Source: Betaproteobacteria bacterium (GTDB taxonomy: Bacteria > Pseudomonadota > Gammaproteobacteria > Burkholderiales > Burkholderiaceae). From it: a DNA stretch of 13,650 bases. The stretch spans positions 1-13,650 of the forward strand of contig RFXC01000108.1 in the NCBI GenBank assembly GCA_009921765.1, given 5' to 3'. Under the pieces are notes generated by a model. The model saw nothing but the letters and a program-made list of their open reading frames with translations. It did not search any database and was not told the origin of the DNA. Below, piece by piece: positions 1-7,709 of this stretch (within the stretch, counting starts at the first letter, position 1; the number at the start of each line of letters is the position of its first letter). The translations under genes were made by a program, and so were the position numbers.

Positions 1-723
1 GATACGGCCGCCGTAGTCGAGCACATTGGCCACCCCGATCGAACGCTCGAAAAACCCGAACATCGGCGCGTCATTGGGCGAATCGCCCAGGTAAAGATGA
101 TCTCGCGCGAGTGCCTGGGCAGTGATGTCGAATTCATCGGCCGCCATCTTGAGCGCCGTACTGAGCTTGTCGTGTTCGCCGAACCAGGCATTGACATGGA
201 TGGAGCTTATTTTCACGTGCATCCCGGCCTCACGCAGCAGGCTCGCCACCCGGTCGGCGGTGGGAAGTCCGTCGGTCTGCACATCTTCGGCGAAATCGAT
301 CGCCAGATCACACGCCCGATAGGGTTGGTCGGCGCTCACCGCAACGCCTGGCACGGCGGCCAGCACCCGCCTTGCGATCTCGTCAAAACGTGCCCGGTTG
401 GCTGCGAGCGTGGCCTCGTCCTGCAGGAAGTGGCGCGTCATGCGGTGGCGGGCGCGGTCATAGCGAAACCAGAAGGCGCCGTTTTCGCCGATGACTGCAT
501 CGACCGGCCACATCCGGGCAATGTGGTCGCACCAGCCCGCCGGGCGACCGGTGACCGCCACCGACAACCGACCCGACTGCTGCCAGGCATCAAGCGCTGC
601 GAGTGCCTCGGGGCGCATCCGACCGTCGGTGGTAAAGGTGTCGTCGATGTCGAAGAACACCCCGCGGATTGGCGGTGATGCGGGCAGGTCGGTCAGCGGG
701 CGGGGGATATTGAGAGATGACAT
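1..723 (-). CDS. HAD superfamily IIB phosphatase, 3' end outside window
   Basis: Predicted cytoplasmic Mg-dependent phosphohydrolase of the HAD-IIB type (the group of sugar-phosphate and trehalose-phosphate phosphatases). I translated it from the reverse strand: 241 residues are present and the frame is still open at base 1. Motif I is FFDIDDTFT with the nucleophile Asp25 and acid/base Asp27, motif II is the Thr in AVTGR (Thr58), Lys187 in HDKLST is the likely motif III lysine, and motif IV is GDSPND (Asp214, Asp218). The region between motifs II and III is long enough for a C2 cap. The ATG at 723-721 follows the upstream permease stop by 18 bases, so it is very likely the last visible gene of the phn-like operon. 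No strong Shine-Dalgarno is seen. The family assignment is secure. The substrate is unknown; the context suggests a phosphate ester brought in by the adjacent importer (inference). Confidence 0.85.
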   Translation of the reverse strand, partial: MSSLNIPRPLTDLPASPPIRGVFFDIDDTFTTDGRMRPEALAALDAWQQSGRLSVAVTGRPAGWCDHIARMWPVDAVIGENGAFWFRYDRARHRMTRHFLQDEATLAANRARFDEIARRVLAAVPGVAVSADQPYRACDLAIDFAEDVQTDGLPTADRVASLLREAGMHVKISSIHVNAWFGEHDKLSTALKMAADEFDITAQALARDHLYLGDSPNDAPMFGFFERSIGVANVLDYGGRI

Positions 724-741
724 TCGGCGATCGACCCGTGG

Positions 742-1554
742 TCAGAGGATGCGCTTTCGGATCTGCGTCACGATGATTTCGGCCAGGATCACGATCACGA
801 AAATCGACAGGAGAATGAGCGAGACCCGGGTCCATTGGAAGAGGTTCAGCGCGGTGTCGAGTGCCATGCCCACGCCACCGCCCACCAGCCCCAGCACCGA
901 TGATTCGCGGATGTTGATGTCCCAGCGGAGCAGCAATACCGACCAGAAAGTGGGCGCAAGCTGCGGCCAGTAGCCCTGTGACAGCACCGACAGCCAGGGC
1001 GCGCCTGCTGCATGCAGGGCCTCGACCGGACCTGGGTCGGCCTCCTCGAGCGCCTCGCCGATGAGCTTGCCGACAAAGCCGATCGAGCGGCAGGCAATGG
1101 CAAGCGTACCGGCAAGCGCCCCGGGACCAAAAATCGCCACGAAGAGCAGCGCCCAGATGAGGGAATTGACCGATCGGGTGGCAACCAGAATCAGGCGGGC
1201 GGCGAGATTGATGAGCCGGCTTCGGATCAGATTGCGTGCGGACAGCACGCCCACCGGAAGCGCAAGCGCCACCGCGATGAGGGTGCCGAGCGTGGCGATG
1301 TGCAGCGTATCGACGAGCGCATCGTGAACGCCCGAGGGATAAAAGCCGACATTGATCGGCCACATCCGGACGAGCAGATCCTGAACCTGCTCGGGGGCAT
1401 CGATCAGAAACTCGGGGATGACTTCCACGCTTCGGACCGATGCGAGCACCGCCGCGACCACGGTGAGGGTGAGCATCAGCCGCGCGAGCCTTTCGCTGCG
1501 CGAGTGGCGCTGCCATGCGCGCACGGGGCGCTCTCCCGCGCGAGGCTCAGGCAT
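742..1554 (-). CDS. phnE: PhnE-like ABC transporter permease (second permease)
   Basis: Inner-membrane permease subunit of a phosphonate/phosphite-type ABC importer, about 270 residues, normal for PhnE. Several hydrophobic segments are evident, starting with LMLTLTVVAAVLASV near the N terminus and ending with a helix before the basic tail TQIRKRIL. The EAA coupling loop that contacts the ATPase is visible (EALEEADPGPVEALHAAG), followed by the PhnE hallmark NIRESSVLGLVGGG. I chose the ATG at 1554-1552 because it overlaps the preceding permease by 8 bases, a usual spacing for translational coupling. The frame is open to an ATG at 1611, which would add 19 residues and a 65-base overlap. It pairs with the neighbouring permease at 1547-2341, probably as a heterodimer, fed by the binding protein and powered by the ATPase of the same operon. 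Ligand not deducible from the permease. Confidence 0.88.
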   Translation of the reverse strand: MPEPRAGERPVRAWQRHSRSERLARLMLTLTVVAAVLASVRSVEVIPEFLIDAPEQVQDLLVRMWPINVGFYPSGVHDALVDTLHIATLGTLIAVALALPVGVLSARNLIRSRLINLAARLILVATRSVNSLIWALLFVAIFGPGALAGTLAIACRSIGFVGKLIGEALEEADPGPVEALHAAGAPWLSVLSQGYWPQLAPTFWSVLLLRWDINIRESSVLGLVGGGVGMALDTALNLFQWTRVSLILLSIFVIVILAEIIVTQIRKRIL

Positions 1555-2341
1555 CGCTGCGCCGAGCATCGATGCCCAGTATCGATCGGACCACGCGGGC
1601 AAGCGTCTCACCGACCATGATCATGGCGATGATGGCGATCAGGATCGCGCAGACGAAGCTGTAATCAAAGCGCTGGAACGCCGCAAAGAGTGTGCTGCCG
1701 ATGCCGCCCGCACCGACAATGCCCACCATGGTGGAGTTACGGAGGTTTGAATCCACCTGATAGGTGGCAAAGCCCACGAAACGCGACATGACCTGTGGCA
1801 GCACACCGTAGGCGAGCACGCTTGCAAACGGCGCACCGGTGGCGCGCACGGCCTCCACCTGCTTGAGCGAAATTTCCTCGATCGCCTCGGCAAAGAGCTT
1901 GCCGATGAAGCCCACCGATGCCACGGTGAGCGTGAGAATGCCGGCCAGCGCGCCAAAGCCCACCGCCTTCACGAACAGGATGGCCACGATCACCGGATGA
2001 AAGGAGCGGCAAAGCGCGACCACCGCTCGCGCGGGCCAGCTGACCCAGGCCGGCATCAGGTTGCGCGCGGCGAGCACCCCCAGCGGGAGCGAGAAAACAA
2101 TGCCTGCGCACGAGGCAAGAATTGCGATCTCCAGGCTTTCTGTGAGGCCGCGCACCATGCTGTCGGCCTGCAGGATTTCAGGCGGGAACATCCGCCCCAG
2201 AAAGCGTCTCGCGTTGTCGATTCCGACCACGAACCGCTCGACGCTGAAGTCAAGGCGCTGCGCGGCGAACACGACATAGATCGCGAGTGCGACCCAGCCG
2301 AGCGCGGCCCACGGGCTGCGGGCAAAGGCTAGCCTAGCCAA
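1547..2341 (-). CDS. phnE: PhnE-like ABC transporter permease (first permease), TTG start
   Basis: Inner-membrane permease, 264 residues, paralogous to the next gene. It carries a hydrophobic N-terminal helix ([15 protein letters not shown]), an EAA loop ([18 protein letters not shown]) and the PhnE-family segment [14 protein letters not shown] near the C terminus. No ATG occurs before residue 51, which would remove the first membrane helix. The best start is therefore TTG at 2341-2339, overlapping the ATPase gene by 13 bases, with a purine-rich GGTGG six bases upstream. The stop overlaps the start of the second permease. Two different PhnE subunits in one operon are common in this transporter family. 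The assignment to the family is firm; the exact start is moderately sure because it rests on a non-ATG codon. Confidence 0.87.
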   Translation of the reverse strand: MARLAFARSPWAALGWVALAIYVVFAAQRLDFSVERFVVGIDNARRFLGRMFPPEILQADSMVRGLTESLEIAILASCAGIVFSLPLGVLAARNLMPAWVSWPARAVVALCRSFHPVIVAILFVKAVGFGALAGILTLTVASVGFIGKLFAEAIEEISLKQVEAVRATGAPFASVLAYGVLPQVMSRFVGFATYQVDSNLRNSTMVGIVGAGGIGSTLFAAFQRFDYSFVCAILIAIIAMIMVGETLARVVRSILGIDARRSDA

Positions 2342-3093
2342 CCCTCACCACCATAAATCGCGCGAAGCTGCTCGTCGGTAAGGCCGTCTGGGCCACCGTC
2401 GTAAATGATGGAACCTTCGGCCATGCCGATGATGCGGCTTGCAAAGCGCCGCGCCAGATCGACATCGTGCATGTTGACGATGACCGGTACGCGCAGGCTC
2501 TCGCCCAGATGCGCGAGGAGTTGCATGATGTCGACTGATGTGCGGGGGTCGAGCGACGAGGTGGGCTCATCGGCGAGCAGCAGCCGAGGGTTTTGCATCA
2601 CCGCGCGGGCGATCCCCACGCGCTGCCGCTGCCCGCCCGAGAGCCCGTCTGCGCGTCGGTGCTCAAAGCCCGTGAGGCCCACGATATCAAGCAGTTCGAA
2701 GGCGCGGTCGATGTCGGCTGCCGGATAGCGGCGAAGCCACGCCTTCCAGGCAGGCACATAGCCCAGCCTGCCGCAGAGCAGGTTCTCCATCACCGACAGG
2801 CGCTCCACCAGGTTGTACTCCTGGAACACCATGCCTATCGTGCGGCGCGCCATGCGCAACTGTTTGCGGTCGAGCTTGACCAGGTCGCGGCCCTCGAACA
2901 TGATCGAGCCCGAGGTCGGTTCCACCAGCCGGTTGATACAGCGGATCAGCGTGGATTTGCCGGTGCCGGAGGCGCCGATGATGGCCGTGAGCCCGCCCGA
3001 ACCGATGTCGAGCGAGACGCCCCTCAGCACGGGCTTGCCCGGGAGGTATTCCTTGGTGAGCCCGCGGATCGCGAGCGCGGCGCTGGCGCTCAA
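2329..3093 (-). CDS. phnC: PhnC-like ABC transporter ATP-binding protein, TTG start
   Basis: Cytoplasmic ATPase of the phn-type importer, 254 residues, the usual PhnC length. All nucleotide-binding motifs are intact: Walker [10 protein letters not shown] (about residues 40-48), Q-loop Gln91 in VFQEYN, signature [14 protein letters not shown] (from 151), Walker [13 protein letters not shown] (from 171) and the switch histidine in VNMHD (about 209). The open frame continues upstream to 3321, but that part lies inside the binding-protein gene in another frame and does not resemble PhnC. The start is taken as TTG at 3093-3091, five bases after the binding-protein stop, with AGG about five bases upstream; it places the conserved beta strand [11 protein letters not shown] at the N terminus. 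Its 3' end overlaps the next permease by 13 bases. It is co-transcribed with its neighbours. Confidence 0.92.
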   Translation of the reverse strand: MSASAALAIRGLTKEYLPGKPVLRGVSLDIGSGGLTAIIGASGTGKSTLIRCINRLVEPTSGSIMFEGRDLVKLDRKQLRMARRTIGMVFQEYNLVERLSVMENLLCGRLGYVPAWKAWLRRYPAADIDRAFELLDIVGLTGFEHRRADGLSGGQRQRVGIARAVMQNPRLLLADEPTSSLDPRTSVDIMQLLAHLGESLRVPVIVNMHDVDLARRFASRIIGMAEGSIIYDGGPDGLTDEQLRAIYGGEGWLG

Positions 3094-3098
3094 GACGC

Positions 3099-4127
3099 CT
3101 ACTTGCCCTGGGCCTTGGCCTTCGCCTCGGCGGCCTTCCGGCGTGCTTCCTCTTCGCGCTTGGCCTCGCGCTCGTAGGCGGCACCATTGAACTTTTCGCC
3201 ACCGGCTTCGGCGACTTCGCGAACCACCGCCCACTCCTTCTGGTAAGTCACCGGGAAAAACCGGTCGGCGCCGTCGAATGCTTTCTTCATGTCGTCGGTG
3301 AAGCGGTAGTCGTAGAAGCACTTGAGCATGCGGTCGCGCAGCGTCGGCTCGAGATCATGGGCGTAGGCAAACGACGAGGTTGGAAATTTGGCGCTGCGGT
3401 AAATCACGCGGAAGTCGTCCTCCTTGATTTGCCCGCGCGTGGCCATGCGGTGAAACACGTCGGAGGCAACCGCCGCGGCTTCGTAATCACCCGAGCGCAC
3501 ACCCAGCACCGACTGGTCGTGCTTGCCAGAGAACAGAATGTTGTAGTCCTTGCCCGGGTTGAGTCCCTCGCGCGGGAACAGCGCCATCGGTGCCATGTGG
3601 CCCGAATTGGACGAGGGCGAGGTGTGGGCGACTTTCCGACCCTTGAGATCGGCGAGCTTCTGGAATGCGGACTCCTTTCGCACGATCACAATCAGGTTGT
3701 AGCCCTGGAACTCGTTTTCGTAGCCTTTGACGGCGAAGGGCACTGCGCCCGCGATGTTGACCGCAAAGGCTGTCGGACCGGTTGAAAAGCCGCCCACGTG
3801 CAAGCGACCCGAGCGCATGGCCTCGATCTCGGCGGCATTCGACTGAACCTGGAAGAACACCACCCGCTTGGCGGTGCACTGCGCAAGATGGTCGGTGAAG
3901 GGCTTGAAGACCTTTTCGTAGACGGCGGGGTCTTCCACCGGGGTGTAGGTGAAGACCAGTGTGTTGGGGTTCTTGTAGCGCTTGGGATCCTTCGGGGGAT
4001 CGGCAACCATGTCGCGGTTTTCATCGCAGTACTGCGGGTCCAGGTCACCACGGTGGCTGCAGGTATCCTGCGCAGAGGCGCTCGCGCAGGCGGTAAAAAA
4101 CAGGATCAGGGCGGCGAGTTTCTTCAT
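3099..4127 (-). CDS. phnD: PhnD-like periplasmic phosphonate/phosphite/phosphate-type binding protein
   Basis: Periplasmic solute receptor of the PhnD family (type II fold), 342 residues. A signal peptide ([19 protein letters not shown]) ends near residue 19. The mature N terminus has a cysteine-containing segment, TCSHRGDLD then [11 protein letters not shown], before the first core strand [14 protein letters not shown] (from 57). The anion-binding loop typical of PhnD appears as [10 protein letters not shown] (168-177), and the hinge segment as [20 protein letters not shown]. The C terminus is an extended charged Ala/Glu/Lys/Arg tail (about 318-342). The start ATG has a good Shine-Dalgarno, GGGAG seven bases upstream, and is the only sensible start although the frame stays open antisense through the Rieske gene. 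It is first in the operon, followed at five bases by the ATPase. Ligand class is family knowledge; the actual ligand is not readable from sequence. Confidence 0.9.
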   Translation of the reverse strand: MKKLAALILFFTACASASAQDTCSHRGDLDPQYCDENRDMVADPPKDPKRYKNPNTLVFTYTPVEDPAVYEKVFKPFTDHLAQCTAKRVVFFQVQSNAAEIEAMRSGRLHVGGFSTGPTAFAVNIAGAVPFAVKGYENEFQGYNLIVIVRKESAFQKLADLKGRKVAHTSPSSNSGHMAPMALFPREGLNPGKDYNILFSGKHDQSVLGVRSGDYEAAAVASDVFHRMATRGQIKEDDFRVIYRSAKFPTSSFAYAHDLEPTLRDRMLKCFYDYRFTDDMKKAFDGADRFFPVTYQKEWAVVREVAEAGGEKFNGAAYEREAKREEEARRKAAEAKAKAQGK

Positions 4128-4403
4128 GAACAGGCTCCCGGCGGCCTTGCGGCCTGGGTGAGTGGATGGCTGAACCGGTTGTATCGGCATCATATTAAAA
4201 GACTGTGGCGCAGCGGGCATTGAAACGCCTGGCTCGGCGGGCGGGCTTGATCGGCGCGGCGCAGCGACTGACAATCGAGGGCTCCGACATGGTAACGAGC
4301 CGGGCGCGCGAAACACGGCAGGCGCATCCGCGCCAATGGGCCAGACTTGGGTGTCCTGGGTTGAACCGAGGCCCTGCCGAACTCTTCTGAAAGGACCACG
4401 CTG
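4128..4403. promoter_or_regulatory. Divergent intergenic region between phnD-like operon and Rieske oxygenase
   Basis: This 276-base stretch holds no convincing gene and must carry the promoters for both divergent units. The one AT-rich island is at 4189-4200; read on the minus strand it gives overlapping -10-like hexamers TATGAT and TAATAT, about 60-70 bases upstream of the phnD start, but no good -35 hexamer lies 16-18 bases further up. On the plus strand I see no clear sigma-70 promoter. A Shine-Dalgarno (AAAGGA, 4390-4395) precedes the Rieske gene by eight bases. An 8-bp palindrome AACCGGTT is at 4173-4180. No Pho box was recognisable by eye. The promoter assignment is weak. Confidence 0.4.
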
Positions 4404-5699
4404 ATGCTCTCCGCCCAGGACAACGCGCTTCTGATCGCAAGCGGCCCCGGCACCGTCATGGGCGAGTATCTCCGGCGGTACTGGCATCCTGTTGCGCTGA
4501 GCGAAGAAGTGCCCGACGCCGATTGCACGCCGATCCGGGTGCGTGTCCTTGGCGAAGACTGGGTGCTGTTTCGCGATTCGGCTGGTCGCACCGGTCTCCT
4601 CGATCCGGCCTGCGCGCACCGCGGTGCGAATCTGTTCTACGGCCGGAACGAGGAAGGGGGGCTGCGCTGCGTCTATCACGGCTGGAAGTTCGCCACCGAC
4701 GGCGCTTGCATCGATATGCCCAATGTGCCGCCGGGCTCGGCACTCCACGGCAAGATGCGCATCCGGGCCTGCCCCACCGCCGAGTTTGCCGGCATGGTGT
4801 GGGCCTATCTGGGCCCCGAGGACGGGCGTCCGGCAAGCGTGCCGCAGCTCGAAGCGGGGCTCGTGCCAGCCTCGCACCGCTTCGTCACCAAGCGGCTGGT
4901 CGAGTGCAACTGGACGCATTCCATGGAAGGCGCACTCGATACCGCGCATTTTTCGTTTCTTCACATGCCCGCGCCCGCGCAGCTGCGCGATGACAATCCC
5001 GCGGTGGCCGCCGACGTGGCGCGGCTCAGGTGGCTGCGCAACGACCCCATGCCGCGCTTCAAGCTGATTGACCATGAGGTGGGGTTCCTGATCGGCGGCG
5101 CCCGCCACGCCGACCCTGGAGACCACTACTGGCGGCTCACCCAGTATATGTTGCCCACCCACTCGATCACGCCCTCGGCCATGCCCGGTGAAACCCTCTA
5201 CGGCTATACCTGGACGCCGATCGATGACAGCCGTTGCTGGATCTACACCTATGCCTGGCATCCCGATCGGCCGCTTGGCGAGGCCGAGCGCGAACGCTAC
5301 GCAAGGGGCGGCTACGGCCAGTTTGCGGAACTCGGTGCGGGCTATGTGCCGCTTCGCAATCGCGGCAACGATTACCTGCTGTCTCGCGAAGAGCAGCGCA
5401 CCGTCTCGTTTACCGGCGTACGTGGCATTGCCGAACAGGATCAGATGGCGCAGGAGAGCCAGGGCGTGATTGCCGATCGCACGCGCGAGCACCTGACCGC
5501 CACCGACATCGCAATCGTTCATTTCCGGCGTCTGCTGCTCGGCGAGGCGCGCGCGCTTGCCGCCGGACAGGCGCCTGCCGCACCCGGACGCGCCGAGGCG
5601 TATCGCGTTCGCGGGGGGGGCGCGCACACACCGGCCAGCCAGTCGCTCGAGCAGGTGATGGAGGCGCGCTTCGGCTCGGCCAGCGGCCTGATCGCCTGA
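4404..5699 (+). CDS. Rieske non-heme iron aromatic ring-hydroxylating oxygenase, large subunit (phthalate 4,5-dioxygenase type)
   Basis: Terminal oxygenase component expected to insert oxygen into an aromatic acid in the cytoplasm, drawing electrons from a separate reductase. It has 431 residues, typical of the phthalate-dioxygenase-like group. The Rieske [2Fe-2S] ligands are Cys70-Ala-His72-Arg-Gly and Cys89-Val-Tyr-His92-Gly. The catalytic iron site reads NWTHSMEGALDTAHFSFLH, giving Asn169, the bridging Asp179 and iron ligands His182 and His187; Asp346 in GIAEQDQMAQES is the probable third ligand. The ATG at 4404 has AAAGGA eight bases upstream. A Bug receptor follows after 49 bases on the same strand, suggesting a common substrate. 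No reductase or ferredoxin gene is visible. An eight-G run at 5613-5620 lies near the 3' end. Subfamily is confident; substrate (phthalate-like, demethylation of a methoxybenzoate, or other) is not. Confidence 0.93.
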   Translation: MLSAQDNALLIASGPGTVMGEYLRRYWHPVALSEEVPDADCTPIRVRVLGEDWVLFRDSAGRTGLLDPACAHRGANLFYGRNEEGGLRCVYHGWKFATDGACIDMPNVPPGSALHGKMRIRACPTAEFAGMVWAYLGPEDGRPASVPQLEAGLVPASHRFVTKRLVECNWTHSMEGALDTAHFSFLHMPAPAQLRDDNPAVAADVARLRWLRNDPMPRFKLIDHEVGFLIGGARHADPGDHYWRLTQYMLPTHSITPSAMPGETLYGYTWTPIDDSRCWIYTYAWHPDRPLGEAERERYARGGYGQFAELGAGYVPLRNRGNDYLLSREEQRTVSFTGVRGIAEQDQMAQESQGVIADRTREHLTATDIAIVHFRRLLLGEARALAAGQAPAAPGRAEAYRVRGGGAHTPASQSLEQVMEARFGSASGLIA

Positions 5700-5748
5700 C
5701 ACCCGGGCGCATCTGACCCCATCATTCGAACATCAACAGGAGACCAGG

Positions 5749-6750
5749 ATGAACCTTCTTCGCAAACTGGGCGCGCGGACCGCGGCCGGTGCCCTCGGGA
5801 TGTTGCTGACCGCCGCGTGGGTGGGCAATACCGCCCAGGCCCAGACTCAGCAGACTGCCTCCAAACCGATCAGCGTCATCGTTCCGTTCTCCGCAGGGAG
5901 CGCGAGCGATGTCATCGGCCGATTCCTGCTCGACAAGGTAGCCGCCAACAGCGGCCGAAGTTTTGTCTATCTGAACCGGCCGGCGGCAGGCGGCAATGTG
6001 GGAACGCTCTCGGTGGTGCGCGCTGAGCCCGACGGACTCACAATCGGGTTCAGTACCTCGGGTCCGCTCGCTGTCAACAAGATCCTCAACGCGGAGCTCG
6101 GCTACGACCCCGAGAAGGATCTGCAGCCGATCGGCGTGGTTGCCGTGCTGCCCAACGTCGTGGTGGTCAGTGCTGAACTGCCGATCGATTCGCTCGCCCG
6201 GCTGATCGACTATCTGAAGAAGACGCCGGACGTGGGCTACGGTTCGGTGGGTCCCGGAAGTTCCCAGCACCTCGCAGGAGCCTTCTTTGAGCAGCTGATC
6301 GGCGCCCGCATGACGCATGTGCCGTATCGGGTGACCGGCAACCTGGTGACCGATCTGGTGTCGGGCCGGGTACCGGTGAGCTTTCAGCTGCTGCCCAACG
6401 TGCTGGGCTCCATTCAAGGCGCAAAGGTTCGCCCGCTCGCCGTGGCGGCCAAATCGCGTCTGCCTGCGCTACCCAATGTGCCGACGGCGGCCGAAGCGGG
6501 TCTGCCCGAGTATGAGTCCGCAGCCTGGTTTGCGCTGATTGCGCCACGCGGCATTGCCCGGGCTTATGTCGATCGGCTCAATGCCGATGTCAATGTGGCG
6601 CTTCGCGATCCGGCGGTGCGCAGCCGCTTCTCCGATCTGGGCGCCGAGCCGCGGGAATCCTCGCCTGAGGACATGACACGTGTCATGGCCGACGACATCG
6701 CGAAGTGGGGAGCGATCATCAGGAAGGGCGGTATTTCGCTCAACCCTTAG
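5749..6750 (+). CDS. Bug/TctC family tripartite tricarboxylate-type solute receptor
   Basis: Periplasmic binding protein, 333 residues, of the Bug (TctC) family that binds carboxylates. The signal peptide ends at about residue 31 (NTAQA before Q). Family marks are IVPFSAGSASDVIGR after the first strand, the RPAAGGNVGT loop, YGSVGPGSSQHLAGAFFEQ and the late motif LPNVPTAAEAGLPEYE. The start has GGAG six bases upstream. It follows the Rieske oxygenase by 49 bases and is probably co-transcribed, which suggests capture or sensing of the aromatic acid used by that enzyme. No tctA or tctB membrane genes are present, so it is an orphan receptor like most Bug proteins. Its 3' end overlaps livM on the other strand by 11 bases. 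Family sure; ligand unknown. Confidence 0.92.
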   Translation: MNLLRKLGARTAAGALGMLLTAAWVGNTAQAQTQQTASKPISVIVPFSAGSASDVIGRFLLDKVAANSGRSFVYLNRPAAGGNVGTLSVVRAEPDGLTIGFSTSGPLAVNKILNAELGYDPEKDLQPIGVVAVLPNVVVVSAELPIDSLARLIDYLKKTPDVGYGSVGPGSSQHLAGAFFEQLIGARMTHVPYRVTGNLVTDLVSGRVPVSFQLLPNVLGSIQGAKVRPLAVAAKSRLPALPNVPTAAEAGLPEYESAAWFALIAPRGIARAYVDRLNADVNVALRDPAVRSRFSDLGAEPRESSPEDMTRVMADDIAKWGAIIRKGGISLNP

Positions 6751-7705
6751 TCCGCCCGCCGGTCATCCGTCGCAGCAGCCCGGCCACGCCGCCGGGCGCC
6801 ACCCAGATGGCAATCAACAGACACACGCCATAGATTGCCCACGCCGCTTCGCGGGACACCTGTTCTGCGCTGTGTGGAACGAACTGCACGAAGAGCGCGC
6901 CCACCAGGCTGCCTGTGATCGAGGCCAGACCGCCCACCACAATGCCCACCAGAAGTGAAATCGACAGAAACATGTCGAAGCTGTCGGGCCCCACATAGCG
7001 CACCGTGATCGCGCTGAGCGCCCCGGCAATACCGGCAAACATTGCACTGATTCCGAACAGCCGGGCCTTGAGTTGCGCGCCGTGAACGCCGATCGTTGCG
7101 GCGGCGGTCGGATGGTCGCGAAGGGCGCGCATTGCAAGCCCGAGCTGTCCGCGCACGAGCCGGTCGGTGAGCACCATGCCCGCGAGCAGCATGCCGAGAG
7201 CCAGTGCGTAAGCCCAGCGCTCAGCCGACAGCGGCCAGAGCGCGGGCGCCTGCACCGCATCGAGCACGAGCCCGTTGCTGCCACCGGTCCAGGGCGCGAG
7301 CAGCGGGTGCTTGCAGAGCTGCGGCACCGCGACCGCGAGCGCAAAACTTGCGAGGGCCAGATAGAGCCCCTCGAGCCGCGCCGCCGGCAGTCCGAACAGC
7401 CAGCCGGCGGCAAAACAGAGGGCGGCACAGCCTGGCAGGGTGAGCCAGTCCGGCAGCCCCAGTTGTTGCATGAGCCACGCGCTGAAATAGGCGCCGAGCG
7501 CGAAGAATGCGCCGTGGCCAAGCGAGATCTGCCCGCACCAGCCGGTGAGGAGATTGAGCCCCAGCATGGCAATTGCGAGCACGCAGACCTGGGTGAGCTG
7601 AAAGAGCCGGTAGTCCGACACCAGCCAGGGCGCGGCGAGGGCGAGCCCAAGCGCGATCATGGCCCACAGCCGGCGCAGCCTTTCCGCTTGAAAACCGGAT
7701 GTCAT
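6740..7705 (-). CDS. livM: LivM-type branched-chain amino acid/amide ABC transporter permease
   Basis: Inner-membrane permease of the HAAT (LivHMGF) class, 321 residues. It is strongly hydrophobic with about eight to ten helices, and carries the LivM hallmark GWCGQISLGHGAFFALGAY near residue 55 and the coupling region around ALRDHPTAAATIGVHGAQLKARLFGISA. The C terminus shows LLVGIVVGGLASITGSLVGALF and VAPGGVAGLLRR, both typical. The frame is open back to 7789, but the ATG at 7705-7703, four bases after the livH stop, fits both family length and operon spacing. It is the last gene of the gudD-to-livM run. The members of this family carry branched amino acids, urea, short amides and also aromatic or other organic acids, so the name livM states the family rather than the substrate. 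Confidence 0.92.
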   Translation of the reverse strand: MTSGFQAERLRRLWAMIALGLALAAPWLVSDYRLFQLTQVCVLAIAMLGLNLLTGWCGQISLGHGAFFALGAYFSAWLMQQLGLPDWLTLPGCAALCFAAGWLFGLPAARLEGLYLALASFALAVAVPQLCKHPLLAPWTGGSNGLVLDAVQAPALWPLSAERWAYALALGMLLAGMVLTDRLVRGQLGLAMRALRDHPTAAATIGVHGAQLKARLFGISAMFAGIAGALSAITVRYVGPDSFDMFLSISLLVGIVVGGLASITGSLVGALFVQFVPHSAEQVSREAAWAIYGVCLLIAIWVAPGGVAGLLRRMTGGRTKG

Positions 7706-7709
7706 GGGT

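Noticed and set aside
97..678. Plus-strand open frame of 193 codons at the left end
   Set aside because: It is antisense to the HAD phosphatase, which has all four catalytic motifs on the minus strand.
3094..3321. Upstream extension of the PhnC-like ATPase frame
   Set aside because: It lies within the phnD-like coding sequence in another frame, is arginine-rich, and would give an ATPase much longer than the family.
4173..4180. Palindrome AACCGGTT as an operator
   Set aside because: An isolated 8-bp palindrome is expected by chance in a region this size, and no second half-site or known motif accompanies it.
4128..5702. Open antisense frame of about 525 codons across the Rieske gene, in frame with the phnD-like gene
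   Set aside because: The sense-strand oxygenase has clear catalytic motifs, the antisense translation resembles no family I know, and the true phnD start has a signal peptide and a good ribosome binding site. Long antisense frames are expected in GC-rich DNA.
6724..6757. Bidirectional terminator at the convergent gene ends
   Set aside because: Only short, competing stems were found (GGGCGG with CCGCCC over a 20-base loop, AAGGG with CCCTT over a 15-base loop), with no T-run on either strand.
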